Shown here piece by piece: positions 27,481 to 36,136 of a stretch of 62,130 nt of DNA. The position numbers were made by a program, and so were the translations under genes. This DNA comes from Rhodocyclaceae bacterium. Its GTDB lineage: Bacteria; Pseudomonadota; Gammaproteobacteria; Burkholderiales; Usitatibacteraceae. Position 1 is the stretch's first letter. Each line of letters opens with the position of its first letter. The DNA lies in contig JADCJC010000012.1 of NCBI GenBank assembly GCA_020247395.1, forward strand, positions 1 through 62,130. The letters run 5' to 3'. The notes under the pieces were generated by a model. The model was not told the DNA's origin and made no database searches. It saw nothing but the letters and a program-made list of their open reading frames with translations.

Positions 27481-28110
27481 TTACGCCACAAAACGATAGA
27501 TGGCGATGTAATGAATCACGCTCCCCCCCAACACAAACACGTGCCAGATACCGTGCCAGTGCTTGAAGCGTTCATCGTAGAAATAAAAGACGGTTCCGAC
27601 GGTATAGACCAGCCCACCGGCCACCACCCAGATGAAGCCGGACCATGTCAGCGCTTCGATCAAGGGCACAACACCGATCACCGCCACCCATCCCATGCCA
27701 AGATAAAGGTAGAGCGACAGCATGCGTTTCTTGCCTGCCAGTGTCAGCTCTTGCACGATGCCGAATATCGCCAGCCCCCAAATCACACCAAACAACGACC
27801 AGCCCCAGCCGCCGCCCAGTGTCACTAGGGTAAAGGGGGTATAGGTGCCAGCGATCAGCAAGTAAATCGCGGCGTGATCCAGTTTACGAAAAACATCCTT
27901 TGCGCGGCCGCGAGTGGAGTGATAAAGCGTCGAGCTGCCATAGAGAAGGATCAAGGTCGTGCCGTAGATAGCGAAGCTCACTACTTTCCAAGCGTCGCCC
28001 CCGGAAGCCCCTGCAACAATCAACAGCACTGCGCCAGTAATGGCGAGCAAGGTTCCTAGAAGATGGCTGTAGCCATTAAATCGTTCCCCGTGGTACATCT
28101 CATGCCTCAT
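27481..28110 (-). CDS. Hemolysin III / TrhA family membrane protein
   Basis: A 209-residue protein from the ATG at 28110 with seven membrane segments. Family metal-site residues are seen: GERFNGYSHLLG at the start, STLYHSTRG near residue 75 and the C-terminal HGIWHVFVLGGSVIHYIAIY with two His. Bacterial members (YqfA/TrhA) are linked to membrane-lipid energetics; haemolysis is not a general role. The longer upstream frame adds 58 residues with no membrane or family character, so I discard it. Confidence 0.88.
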   Translation of the reverse strand: MRHEMYHGERFNGYSHLLGTLLAITGAVLLIVAGASGGDAWKVVSFAIYGTTLILLYGSSTLYHSTRGRAKDVFRKLDHAAIYLLIAGTYTPFTLVTLGGGWGWSLFGVIWGLAIFGIVQELTLAGKKRMLSLYLYLGMGWVAVIGVVPLIEALTWSGFIWVVAGGLVYTVGTVFYFYDERFKHWHGIWHVFVLGGSVIHYIAIYRFVA

Positions 28111-28312
28111 TTGCGTAACGTTTTTCCTAGCATACCTGATTAACGCGGTGGTAAGACTACAAGATTGCGCGCCGCCGAGTGTTGGTTGACCAAGACGAGA
28201 TTCGGCTGAGCCGGGGTGAGAGAGACTGGTTGCAAATCCGTTTGCGGCTGACATGGCAACTGCAAGTCCAAGACGCCATTTCACGGATAGTCAGCAATAC
28301 CAATTTTTCCGC

Positions 28313-29050
28313 CTACCATTCAAGCTTGTATCCTACGCCGTAGATTGAGCGCAACCACGTCTCGTCACCACCCGCCTGAACAAGCTTTCGGCGAACATTC
28401 TTGACGTGGCTATCCACCGTCCGATCACTCACAACCCGGTGGTCGGCATACAACACGTCCATCAATTGGTCGCGCGAAAATACCCGCCCGGGTTGCCCAG
28501 CCAGAGTGTTTAAAAGCCGAAATTCGACTGGTGTGAGGTCAAGTGATTTGCGGTTAACGGTCGCAGTGAAACGTTGTGCATCGAGCGATATCGGTATTGC
28601 CGCAACCGATTCATGCCCGGATTGTTTTGCCGCTGCTCGCCTCACGACTGCCTTCACCCGGGCAACAACTTCACGCGGACTAAACGGTTTACAAACGTAA
28701 TCATCCGCACCAAGCTCCAGACCCAGCAACCGGTCAATTTCTTCGACGCGGGCAGTTAGCATGATGATTGGCACCGTGCTGAAATCGCGCACTTCCCGAC
28801 AAATCGACAGGCCATCTTTACCGGGCAACATGACATCAAGCAGGATTACATCTGGATTGTATTCCCCCTTCTGCAATGCCTGAACCAACCCAGTTCCATG
28901 GTCGACGTGTGAAGTCACAAACCCCGCCGCGACCAAGTAGTCGCACAATAATGCGGCGATTTTGGGCTCGTCCTCAACCACCAGCACCGAAGGCGGACTT
29001 GCGGAAAGCACGGCGGGTGACACGGCAGATGGCTTCAACGATTCATCCAT
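28313..29050 (-). CDS. OmpR-family response regulator (BaeR-like)
   Basis: A 245-residue cytoplasmic regulator. Receiver about 22-135: acidic pair VVEDEPK, phospho-Asp in DVILLDVMLPGKDG, switch Thr in IIMLTAR, Lys in DYVCKPFSPREV. A winged-helix DNA-binding domain follows from about 150 (LTPVEFRLLNTLAGQPGRVF, RTVDSHVKNVRRKL). Its ATG shares one base with the kinase stop (TGATG), so the pair is translationally coupled and should be a cognate system; BaeR/CpxR-type envelope stress is the closest guess. Confidence 0.92.
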   Translation of the reverse strand: MDESLKPSAVSPAVLSASPPSVLVVEDEPKIAALLCDYLVAAGFVTSHVDHGTGLVQALQKGEYNPDVILLDVMLPGKDGLSICREVRDFSTVPIIMLTARVEEIDRLLGLELGADDYVCKPFSPREVVARVKAVVRRAAAKQSGHESVAAIPISLDAQRFTATVNRKSLDLTPVEFRLLNTLAGQPGRVFSRDQLMDVLYADHRVVSDRTVDSHVKNVRRKLVQAGGDETWLRSIYGVGYKLEW

Positions 29051-30606
29051 CACGGGTGCATCCCGGTTGCAGCGGGAAGACTCAACGTGATGCGCAAACC
29101 GCCCAGCGGGGATGCGCTTGCTACCAGCTTACCGCCGTGCGCCTCCGCAATACTCCGGCAGATCGAAAGCCCGAGACCAGCCCCACCGGCGGCGCGATTG
29201 CGCGAGCCATCCACCCGGAATAGACGATCGAATATTTTTGGCAGCAGCTCGGTTTGCACACCCGGTGCAGAGTCGTCGACGGTCAGCAGCACGCGCGACG
29301 AAGATCCGCTGCCGAGACATGAAGTCGTTAATCGCACCACGCCAGGTGCGTCGGTGTAGCGCTCACTGTTAACCAGAAGATTGGCGATGAGTTGCGACAT
29401 CCGCTGGGTATCCAGCCTGACCATCAGCGGCTCACGGCTCAACGCGGTCTCCAGCGCAAGGCCGGCGTCGCGCAAGCTCGCATGGTACTCGCGCTCGACA
29501 TCGGCCACCAGTGTGTTGAAGTCAACCGTCTCAAACCGGTATGTCAGCGCGCCGGCATCGGCGAGGGAGAGCTGGTATAGATCATCAACCAAGCTGGTCA
29601 ACCGACTACACTCGGCCTGCAGTGAATCCAACGATGGCTTTGATAACGGTCGTATACCATCTTGCATGGCCTGAATCTCCCCACGCAAAATCGACAGTGG
29701 CGTACGCAGTTCATGGGCGATGTCGGCACCCCAACGCCGACGAGCATCTTGGTTCCGCGTCAAGGTTTCAGCCAAGCGGTTGTAGTTTCGTGCAAGCTCG
29801 CCCAACTCATCGGTGCGACCACTCTCAATGCGCGCTCGATAATCGCCTGCGGCAAGTTGCTCCATACGTACACCAAGCGTTTTGACCGGCTTCAGTAACC
29901 AGCGCGCCAGCCCCCAAGCGGCAAACAGAGCGGCAATGGTCACCGCCACGCCCGCCATCACCGCGTGCGACATTTGCGAGCGCACAAACGCCACATCAAG
30001 ATCATTGTTCAGTGCAGGCTGTGGTGCGAGCAACAAACTGCCGACCACTTCAGCGCCCACGCGAATTGGCACGCTGGGCGAATTTGCCGGGACAGCCGGA
30101 TTACCGATCACTCGGTGTCCGCGATCATCAATCAGCGCCACACGCGACGGCAAACTCAATGCATCAATGCGCGCCGCAAACTTCGGCCGCGGCATTAACC
30201 GACCGTCTTCCGTCCGTAGAGGCGGCGGATCGTCTATTGGCGAAACTGGGCGCACGCCATCTTGCCGAGGCAGGCGCTCGTCGCTGCGCTGTGGGGCATC
30301 ATCAGGCGGTCGAGGTGGCCGTATCTCCGGCTCCGTTTCGGGGGTATCTGCTGCAGTCCATCGCCCCTCGATATAGGCGTCAAAGGTGCGCGGTCGTCCG
30401 GCCAGAAAGCTCCAGTCGCCGGTTTGTTCGTAGCGCCTCCCAAGTTGTTTCGCGGCATTTTCAACACGCAGCGTTGCCTGTTGATTCACGTACGCCAAAA
30501 AATCGCGCTGAAACGTGCGCCGCTGCTCAAGCGTCAACACAATGACCCCCGCGACACTCAGTGCGGCGAAGGTAATGAAGAGTCGAACCCAAAGCGGAAA
30601 ACGCAT
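29050..30606 (-). CDS. Sensor histidine kinase (BaeS-like) with Pro-rich periplasmic insert
   Basis: A 518-residue membrane kinase. Membrane segment 1 is near 9-27; the periplasmic part (about 28-205) includes an unusual Pro/Asp/Arg-rich stretch (about 90-150, e.g. PEIRPPRPPDDAPQRSDE). Segment 2 is VMAGVAVTIAALFAAWGLAR, then HAMP, HisKA with DIAHELRTPLSILRGE, N-box LIANLLVNSERYT, and GGAGLGLSICRSIAEAHGGK. It partners the response regulator directly downstream. Signal unknown; BaeS-like envelope sensing is likely. Confidence 0.92.
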   Translation of the reverse strand: MRFPLWVRLFITFAALSVAGVIVLTLEQRRTFQRDFLAYVNQQATLRVENAAKQLGRRYEQTGDWSFLAGRPRTFDAYIEGRWTAADTPETEPEIRPPRPPDDAPQRSDERLPRQDGVRPVSPIDDPPPLRTEDGRLMPRPKFAARIDALSLPSRVALIDDRGHRVIGNPAVPANSPSVPIRVGAEVVGSLLLAPQPALNNDLDVAFVRSQMSHAVMAGVAVTIAALFAAWGLARWLLKPVKTLGVRMEQLAAGDYRARIESGRTDELGELARNYNRLAETLTRNQDARRRWGADIAHELRTPLSILRGEIQAMQDGIRPLSKPSLDSLQAECSRLTSLVDDLYQLSLADAGALTYRFETVDFNTLVADVEREYHASLRDAGLALETALSREPLMVRLDTQRMSQLIANLLVNSERYTDAPGVVRLTTSCLGSGSSSRVLLTVDDSAPGVQTELLPKIFDRLFRVDGSRNRAAGGAGLGLSICRSIAEAHGGKLVASASPLGGLRITLSLPAATGMHP

Positions 30607-30880
30607 GGCGCGCGATGAAGAGGGCTAACGAAAAAAATGGACTTCGCGGTGGAACTACTGTAACGCGGCTAACAGACTACTCGGAAAACCGCGCCGTCGT
30701 TATGCAGGAGGCTGCAATCTTCGCAATTTCTACACAATTATTACGCGTTGTTTCTACGGAAGACCGCTTATTTGGCGGGTGTTTTCGGCAGAAAAGACCG
30801 GGAATCGCCCACCAATAGGCGTGTTTTGTGAATTGATCTGTTCAAGATGCGGCAATTTTCGAGGGTAACCTCAGAGTGGT
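30607..30880. other. Intergenic region upstream of ompW
   Basis: This stretch lies between the divergently placed kinase gene and the ompW control region. I see no gene in it. It should carry the kinase promoter (minus strand); the near-symmetric TTGATCTGTTCAA at 30834 has the wrong spacing for an FNR site. Confidence 0.5.
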
Positions 30881-30894
30881 TTGACGATCGTCAA
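30881..30894 (+). promoter_or_regulatory. FNR/Dnr-type box upstream of ompW
   Basis: TTGACGATCGTCAA is a perfect 14-bp palindrome matching the TTGAY-N4-RTCAA form bound by FNR, Anr, Dnr and NnrR regulators. It ends 66 bp before the ompW ATG. Oxygen or nitrogen-oxide control of OmpW is known in enterics, so this is a plausible true site. Confidence 0.6.
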
Positions 30895-30960
30895 CATGGA
30901 CTTTGCTGCACTGCGCAAACTCTTCTCATGATTAATCCACATGAGAAAGTGAATAGCAAA

Positions 30961-31569
30961 ATGAAGAGCAAGCCACCACTGGCTTTGTTAGCCGCCGTTA
31001 CCATTGCCTCGACCCTTGCCACACCCGCTTTCGCCGAAGAAGGAACTTACATGATGCGTGTGCGCGCATTAAACATGCAGGTCGATAACGGCAACTCTCC
31101 AAACGTGACGGGTGCCAAAGTTGAGCTGAACAACAAAACATTTCCCGAAATCGATTTTGTCTACAATTTCACCAAGAATCTCGCCGCCGAGTTGGTGCTG
31201 ACGTACCCGCAAAAGCACGATGTCAAACTGCAGGGTAACAACATCGGTAGCCTGAAACATCTGCCACCTACCCTAACCCTTCAGTACTACTTTGCACCGG
31301 GCAATAGCGTCAATCCGTACGTCGGTGCGGGTATCAATTACACCCGATTCATGAGCGCGAATCTGCCAACTGGCATCTCGACCGATAAAGATAGTTTCGG
31401 TCCCGCCGCACAGATTGGCATCGACTTTGAAGTCGCCAAAAACACTTACATCAACCTCGACTTCAAACGCGTAAGTATCAAGACGGATGTCAAAGTGAAC
31501 GGGGCAAAACTTACTACGTTAAAGGTGGATCCAAACCTCGTCAGCATCGGCATCGGTTGGCGCTTCTAG
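30961..31569 (+). CDS. ompW: OmpW family outer-membrane protein
   Basis: A 202-residue protein. The ATG at 30961 begins a Sec signal peptide (MKSKPPLALLAAVTIASTLA, cleavage near AFA-EEG); an ATG 33 nt upstream would spoil it. The mature part is an eight-stranded barrel: YMMRVRALNMQVDN at the start, the KTFPEIDFVYNFTKN block, the family stretch LKHLPPTLTLQYYFAPG, VNPYVGAGINYTRF, and a C-terminal Phe (SIGIGWRF) for the BAM machinery. It transports small hydrophobic molecules in known members. An FNR-type box lies upstream and a strong terminator downstream. Confidence 0.92.
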   Translation: MKSKPPLALLAAVTIASTLATPAFAEEGTYMMRVRALNMQVDNGNSPNVTGAKVELNNKTFPEIDFVYNFTKNLAAELVLTYPQKHDVKLQGNNIGSLKHLPPTLTLQYYFAPGNSVNPYVGAGINYTRFMSANLPTGISTDKDSFGPAAQIGIDFEVAKNTYINLDFKRVSIKTDVKVNGAKLTTLKVDPNLVSIGIGWRF

Positions 31570-31590
31570 TCCGATCCGCCGTGTCTATAG

Positions 31591-31616
31591 CCGGACGCAA
31601 ATGCGCCCGGTTTTTT
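31591..31616 (+). terminator. Rho-independent terminator after ompW
   Basis: CCGGACGC and GCGCCCGG form an 8-bp stem with one mismatch and an AAAT loop, followed by TTTTTTC. It begins 21 bp after the ompW stop. The T-run touches the stop codon of the small gene on the opposite strand. Confidence 0.8.
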
Positions 31617-31744
31617 CATCGCGAATAGAGCCTGCCGCGATTTGCCTTGGCATAGGTGACCAACTCACGCACATCCCCAGGCGCATACTGGCACTGCCAT
31701 TGACCAATCTTGCAACTTCGACAAAACAAATGCGCAATGCGCAT
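31616..31744 (-). CDS. Tiny Cys-containing protein, 42 residues
   Basis: The ATG at 31744 has one of the best Shine-Dalgarno sequences in the window (GGAGGAAGG ending 3 nt before it). The protein opens MRIAHLFCRSCKIGQWQCQY: a CxxC pair plus a third Cys, then a Tyr/Arg-rich tail (VRELVTYAKANRGRLYSR). It could bind a metal as a small zinc finger, possibly with a partner. It ends tail to tail against the ompW terminator and is divergent from the lipoprotein gene. No family recognised. Confidence 0.6.
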   Translation of the reverse strand: MRIAHLFCRSCKIGQWQCQYAPGDVRELVTYAKANRGRLYSR

Positions 31745-31819
31745 TGCCTTCCTCCGGCAGCAATCGTCGCCGGGGCGCGTTAGTATGCATACCGTTCCAT
31801 TTCGCAAACCGGCGCTAAG

Positions 31820-32137
31820 ATGAAGGCTCTTTTCTACATTTCCTGTCTGGCGTGTCTAGCCGCCTGTGGTACGCCGACCTTGAGCAGCCACTTTATGTCG
31901 CCGGGCCTCAACGACAACAAAGCCGCACTGGTGGTCGTCGGCATGGACGCCGCCAATGTCACTGCGATACTTGGTCAACCACATCAACGGGTACGCTTTG
32001 ACAACCTCAAGGCAACCGCTTGGGACTACCGCTACATCGACTCGTGGGGTTACATCATTGATTTTTCAGTGATGATCAGCGACAGCGGCCAAGTGCTCAA
32101 CAAGGTCTCGGCGCGAAACTATGCCGACAACACCTGA
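31820..32137 (+). CDS. Small lipoprotein, SmpA/OmlA (BamE)-like
   Basis: A 105-residue lipoprotein: signal MKALFYISCLACLAAC with lipobox LAAC (Cys16). The mature part has the SmpA/OmlA pattern: KAALVVVGMDAANVTAILGQ, where a short helix precedes the ILGQP turn, then beta strands ending WGYIIDFSVMISDSGQVLNK. In BamE this fold helps outer-membrane protein assembly, but this protein is only BamE-like and likely a paralogue. Placed close to ompW, which may be chance. Confidence 0.75.
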   Translation: MKALFYISCLACLAACGTPTLSSHFMSPGLNDNKAALVVVGMDAANVTAILGQPHQRVRFDNLKATAWDYRYIDSWGYIIDFSVMISDSGQVLNKVSARNYADNT

Positions 32138-32175
32138 CGACGCGGTCCGTTTCCGTCTAGCCTAAATGTTTCTTG

Positions 32176-32562
32176 CTAGATCATGCGATCAGCGGCGACA
32201 AAATACTTGCGCGCGTACGCGAATAACTGAGCGTCGGTGGGATGGTCGACCGTCTCCACACCAATCAAGCGGCCGCCAAGCGCGGGATGGGTTCTTGAAA
32301 CGTGTTTGACAAACACCAGCTTGGCGTTGGCGGGGCCCACCACCAGCCATTCACGCACGTCACGGACTTTTTCAATGATAGCGTTGTAATACTCAGGGTG
32401 TTCGGCGGCTTTACCGGATCCGACGGTATCCGCCTTGTGATGCTGATGCTCGTGCCGATTTGGCGCGTGAACGATGATTGCCTTATCAGCCGCTTCGCGC
32501 GTAAAGGTAATGATGTGGGCTTCGCTATGGTCGAGCCAGATGACGACATGATTCGCTTGCAT
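32176..32562 (-). CDS. Small eRF1/Pelota-like 'translational machinery' family protein
   Basis: A 128-residue protein resembling a family often listed as translational machinery protein. Seen: HVVIWLDHSEAHIITFTRE at the start, a His-rich stretch (NRHEHQHHKADTVGSG), VVGPANAKLVFVKHVSRTHP in the middle and GVETVDHPTDAQLFAYARKY at the end. The GPANAK block recalls the eRF1 domain-2/3 fold. Its real role is not known to me; the His-rich part might bind metal. Confidence 0.7.
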   Translation of the reverse strand: MQANHVVIWLDHSEAHIITFTREAADKAIIVHAPNRHEHQHHKADTVGSGKAAEHPEYYNAIIEKVRDVREWLVVGPANAKLVFVKHVSRTHPALGGRLIGVETVDHPTDAQLFAYARKYFVAADRMI

Positions 32563-32643
32563 GGGAGACTTCCGTTACTAACAACGATGTCTCAACTATG
32601 CAGCGTTTACATCCTCGCCGTTTGTGCTGCATCAAACATTGCA

Positions 32644-33906
32644 TCAAAACAGGTAAGCCGCGCTCAGACGCCATAGCGAAGTCACTTCCTTGGCACGCGC
32701 CGCATGCAAAGCGTCTGTGGTGTCAGAAACGCGGGGGTGAGACGGCTTAACGTCAATCCTCCCGCGAACCATCAAGCCACTTTCGGCGATCCAAGATAGT
32801 AAAGTCTCGCGCGAACGTAGACCCAAGTGTTCGGCGAGGTCGGACAGTATCAGCCAACCCTCCCCACCAGGCTCCAAATGCGCGGCAAGCCCACTCAAGA
32901 AACCGCGCAGCATCTTGCTGTCCGGGTCATAAACAGCGCGCTCCAAGGGGGACGATGGCCGGGCAGGTAACCAAGGCGGATTACACACAATCAGCGGCGC
33001 GCGCCCAGGGGGAAAAAGATCGGCCGAGATCACCGACACTGCCCCCTGCAGCCCCAACCGACGCAGGTTGTCACGCGCGCAGATCAGCGCGCGTGAATTT
33101 ATGTCTGTCGCAATCACCCGGCTGATGCCGCGATTCGACAAAACTGCAGCCAACACACCTGTGCCGGTGCCGATGTCGAACGCCGTTACCGGCGTCGGTG
33201 TCGACAGGGGCGCTTCGGCCACGAGGCCGACATATTCGCTGCGTACCGGCGCAAATACGCCATAGTGAGGATAGATGCGTTCTCCCAGCGCGGCGATTTC
33301 CACGCCCTTACGCCGCCATTCATGAGCGCCGATGATGCCGAGTAATTCGCGTAGCGACGCCACCGATGGTCGGTTGGTTGGCTGTCCCCACGCCTCTTTT
33401 AACGCCGCTTGCACCTCTGGCGCACGACCGAGGGGCAGCGAAAAATCGGAATCGAACGGAATTAGCAGCATCGACAAAGTGCGCGCGCGCTGCGAACGAC
33501 CCAAACGCTGCCGATTGAAGGCATCGATCAACAATTTTGGATTTTCCACATTAGACGCGGGCCTGTTTGTTACCGTTGCGGCGTACCGCTTCGCCTTGAC
33601 ACTGTTCGCATCAACTCGTCGCGCCAACGCAAGCAACAACCGCCGGGCGTTCTGGTAGTCACCTCGCCACAACAGCCCCGTACCTTCACACGCCAGCCGA
33701 TACGCACCATCGGCGGTGATGGTGTCATCGACTACCATCACGCGTTTAGGCGGCTGTACGCCATTCTCCGCCCGCCAGATCGCGGTATGGGTGCGGCCCG
33801 CTTCAGTCCAGGTAATGGTGCCGATTACCGCTTTGGTCTCAGTGGCCAAAATCAACTTTCTATGTGTTAAATACGGGTAGCAATCGAGACGCAGATCAGT
33901 TTCCAT
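32644..33906 (-). CDS. Class I SAM-dependent methyltransferase with NPPW motif
   Basis: A 420-residue protein from the ATG at 33906 (GAGGG upstream). The C-terminal half is a Rossmann methyltransferase: motif I TAFDIGTGTGVLAAVLSN (about 240-257), motif II region VIATDINSRALICARDNLRR, and the catalytic motif IVCNPPWLPARPSS, NPPW being typical of N5-glutamine and N6-adenine methylases (PrmC/RsmC-like). The N-terminal 220 residues are of unknown fold. Target is likely a ribosomal protein, release factor or RNA, but not determined. Divergent from the polyphosphate enzyme. Confidence 0.82.
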   Translation of the reverse strand: METDLRLDCYPYLTHRKLILATETKAVIGTITWTEAGRTHTAIWRAENGVQPPKRVMVVDDTITADGAYRLACEGTGLLWRGDYQNARRLLLALARRVDANSVKAKRYAATVTNRPASNVENPKLLIDAFNRQRLGRSQRARTLSMLLIPFDSDFSLPLGRAPEVQAALKEAWGQPTNRPSVASLRELLGIIGAHEWRRKGVEIAALGERIYPHYGVFAPVRSEYVGLVAEAPLSTPTPVTAFDIGTGTGVLAAVLSNRGISRVIATDINSRALICARDNLRRLGLQGAVSVISADLFPPGRAPLIVCNPPWLPARPSSPLERAVYDPDSKMLRGFLSGLAAHLEPGGEGWLILSDLAEHLGLRSRETLLSWIAESGLMVRGRIDVKPSHPRVSDTTDALHAARAKEVTSLWRLSAAYLF

Positions 33907-33998
33907 GCTACCCTCTTCGGCGCATCCATGCCGATTTGCTGATTCTCGGCAAATCGCGCAACATGACAAGCAGCCGAATTCTCTTCACGGAGCCTCTC

Positions 33999-35546
33999 AT
34001 GTTCGAATCCGCTGAAATTGGCCATCAGATAAAAAAAGCCGAGTTCGACCGGCAGACACCGCTGTTGCGTCAAGCGCTGCTCACCGCCCAGTACAAGTTG
34101 CTTGAGCAGAACAAGGCTGCGGTGATTATTCTGGTGAATGGCGTTGACGGTGCCGGCAAGGGAGAAACGGTGAACCTGTTTAATCAGTGGATGGACCCGC
34201 GCCACATTCACACCCATGCATTCGGCGCCGCTAGCGACGGGGAACGCGATCGCCCGGACATGTGGCGATTCTGGCAGGCGTTGCCGCCCAAGGGTCGCAT
34301 CGGCATTCTGTTTGGTTCATGGTACACAGACCCGATAATCCAGCGGGTGATGAGCCGACAACGGGGCCAAGATCGCGACAAACGCCGCAGTGCAGATAGC
34401 GACCAGACTCGACATAACGAGCGCGATGCGCACTGCACCGCGGTGTTTGAAAAGCAGCTGGCGCGCATTCGCGATCTCGAGCGCATGCTAGTGGCCGAAG
34501 GTGCCGCGATTGTCAAACTCTGGTTTCACCTCTCAAAAGACGCCCAGGCGGAAAGACTCAGGACGTTATCAGCCAAAAAGAGCACGGCTTGGCGCGTCAC
34601 CAAAGACGACTGGCGGCAGTACAAGCACTACGATGAATTCATCGAAGTCTGCGAACTGGCGTTGCGCGAAACCTCAACCGGTGAAGCCCCCTGGCACATC
34701 ATTGAAGGCAGCAACCATGCTTACCGCTCTCTGGCCGCAGGTAATTTGCTCCTCAACGCCCTAGATAGAACGCTTAAGGGCACTACCGCTTCTCTCACCC
34801 CCGCAGAGCCGCTGCCCGAGCGGAGTCTTGACAAACTTAGCATCTCAAACACCGCCGACTACAGCCGTTCGCTGGGTCGCGCCAGCTACGAGCGACAGCT
34901 AACCAAGTTGCAGGGTGAGTTAAGCCTGCTCACACGCCACAAACGCTTCAAGGAGCGCTCGCTGGTGCTCGTATTTGAGGGCATGGACGCGGCCGGCAAG
35001 GGCAGCACCATTCGACGCATTACCGGTGCCATTGACGCACGTCTATTTCGCGTGGTCCCCATTGCCGCACCAACAGACGAAGAACGTGCGCAGCCCTACT
35101 TGTGGCGCTTTTGGCGACAAATTCCGGCACGCGGCCACGCGGTAATTTTTGACCGCTCATGGTATGGCCGGGTACTTGTCGAACGCGTGGAAAAACTATG
35201 CAAACCGACCGATTGGATGCGTGCCTACCACGAGATAAATGAGTTCGAAGACACGCTTACCGACAGCGGCAGCATCGTCCTCAAATTTTGGCTGGCGATC
35301 ACTCGGAAGGAACAGCTTAAACGTTTCAAGCTGCGTGAGAAAACGCCGCACAAGAATTTCAAGATCACTTCAGATGACTGGCGCAACCGTGAGAAATGGT
35401 CCGCCTACGAGCTCGCGCTGTCGGATATGATTGATCGCACGTCATCCGAAATTGCGCCGTGGAATGTAATCGCCTCAGATGACAAGTTATGGTCGCGCAT
35501 CGAAGTGCTCAAACGCATGTGCGCCGCCATTGAGAAGACGCTTTAG
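33999..35546 (+). CDS. pap: Polyphosphate:AMP phosphotransferase (PPK2 class II, two-domain)
   Basis: A 515-residue enzyme from the ATG at 33999 (GGAG upstream) with two fused PPK2 domains. Domain 1: Walker A VDGAGKGETVN, then DRPDMWRFWQALPPKGRIGI, SWYTDPI. Domain 2: FEGMDAAGKGSTIRRITGAI, PYLWRFWRQIPARGHAVIFD, DRSWYGRVLVERVE (lid/Walker B). This fusion fits PAP/PPK2 class II, which makes ADP from AMP using polyphosphate. In the first domain the second motif is more changed (SWYTDP), so it may be regulatory, as in known PAPs. It ends overlapping the GNAT gene tail by 4 nt. Confidence 0.92.
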   Translation: MFESAEIGHQIKKAEFDRQTPLLRQALLTAQYKLLEQNKAAVIILVNGVDGAGKGETVNLFNQWMDPRHIHTHAFGAASDGERDRPDMWRFWQALPPKGRIGILFGSWYTDPIIQRVMSRQRGQDRDKRRSADSDQTRHNERDAHCTAVFEKQLARIRDLERMLVAEGAAIVKLWFHLSKDAQAERLRTLSAKKSTAWRVTKDDWRQYKHYDEFIEVCELALRETSTGEAPWHIIEGSNHAYRSLAAGNLLLNALDRTLKGTTASLTPAEPLPERSLDKLSISNTADYSRSLGRASYERQLTKLQGELSLLTRHKRFKERSLVLVFEGMDAAGKGSTIRRITGAIDARLFRVVPIAAPTDEERAQPYLWRFWRQIPARGHAVIFDRSWYGRVLVERVEKLCKPTDWMRAYHEINEFEDTLTDSGSIVLKFWLAITRKEQLKRFKLREKTPHKNFKITSDDWRNREKWSAYELALSDMIDRTSSEIAPWNVIASDDKLWSRIEVLKRMCAAIEKTL

Positions 35547-36064
35547 TCGACCTTTTGGTTTGGTGCAGACGTTAACCAAGCAGGCCGTAACGGCTTGGTC
35601 ATTTGCACCAGATGTAGGGGCATCCGCGCTTTTTCCGGAACGGGGAATGGCGCGACCCTGTGAGGCGCAAAGCCAAGTTTTTCGTAATAGCCAAACAAGT
35701 TCTCGCGCACATTCACTACCGTGATATCGAGAAAGTCGCATCCGACCGCCAACGCATTTTGTTCTACCGCGTCGATCAACACTTTTGAGATTCCGCGCCC
35801 CTGCGCGGCGGGGTCGACCGACAACAAACCAAGGTAGGCACGTGTACCGGTAATCGAGGTGAACACCGCGCCTACCAATCCCCCGGGGGCGGCTGCATCC
35901 TCAAGTACCAAGAAAGTACCCACTTGAAATCGCGCATGAATGTCCTCGAAACTAGTGCGGTCGCCCATCACGCAAAAATCCTCCGCGCGGAAAGCGGCGT
36001 TGATCAGCGTAACAAGTTGGTCGATCTCCGAGAGGCCGGCGCGGCGGAGTGTTGTTGAAGCCAT
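35543..36064 (-). CDS. GNAT family N-acetyltransferase
   Basis: A 173-residue acetyltransferase, head at an ATG. Motif A: YLGLLSVDPAAQGRGISKVL, with the pyrophosphate loop AAQGRG; later LDITVVNVRENLFGYYEKLG, carrying the family Tyr pair, and a Pro/Met-rich end. The N-terminal block LSEIDQLVTLINAAFRAEDF suggests a small-amine or amino-acid acetylase. It overlaps the tail of the polyphosphate enzyme gene by 4 nt. Confidence 0.82.
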   Translation of the reverse strand: MASTTLRRAGLSEIDQLVTLINAAFRAEDFCVMGDRTSFEDIHARFQVGTFLVLEDAAAPGGLVGAVFTSITGTRAYLGLLSVDPAAQGRGISKVLIDAVEQNALAVGCDFLDITVVNVRENLFGYYEKLGFAPHRVAPFPVPEKARMPLHLVQMTKPLRPAWLTSAPNQKVD

Positions 36065-36082
36065 AGTTGATTAGCACTCGCG

Positions 36083-36117
36083 AAAAAAAACAAAGCCGGG
36101 CCGCAAACGTGGGCCCG
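36083..36117 (-). terminator. Rho-independent terminator of the Lys-rich small gene
   Basis: On the minus strand a 6-bp stem (CGGGCC/GGCCCG, 36097-36117, 9-nt loop) is followed by GGCTTTG and a run of eight T (36090-36083). It begins about 20 bp after the small gene's stop and lies just upstream of the GNAT start. Confidence 0.65.
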
Positions 36118-36136
36118 ACCTATTCACAACGAGCGC

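Noticed and set aside
27481-28284. Hemolysin III start at 28284
   Set aside because: The extra 58 residues lack hydrophobic or family character and the ATG at 28110 matches the family start.
30834-30846. TTGATCTGTTCAA as an FNR site upstream of ompW
   Set aside because: The half-sites are separated by one base too few for an FNR-type dimer site; the palindrome at 30881 is a better one.
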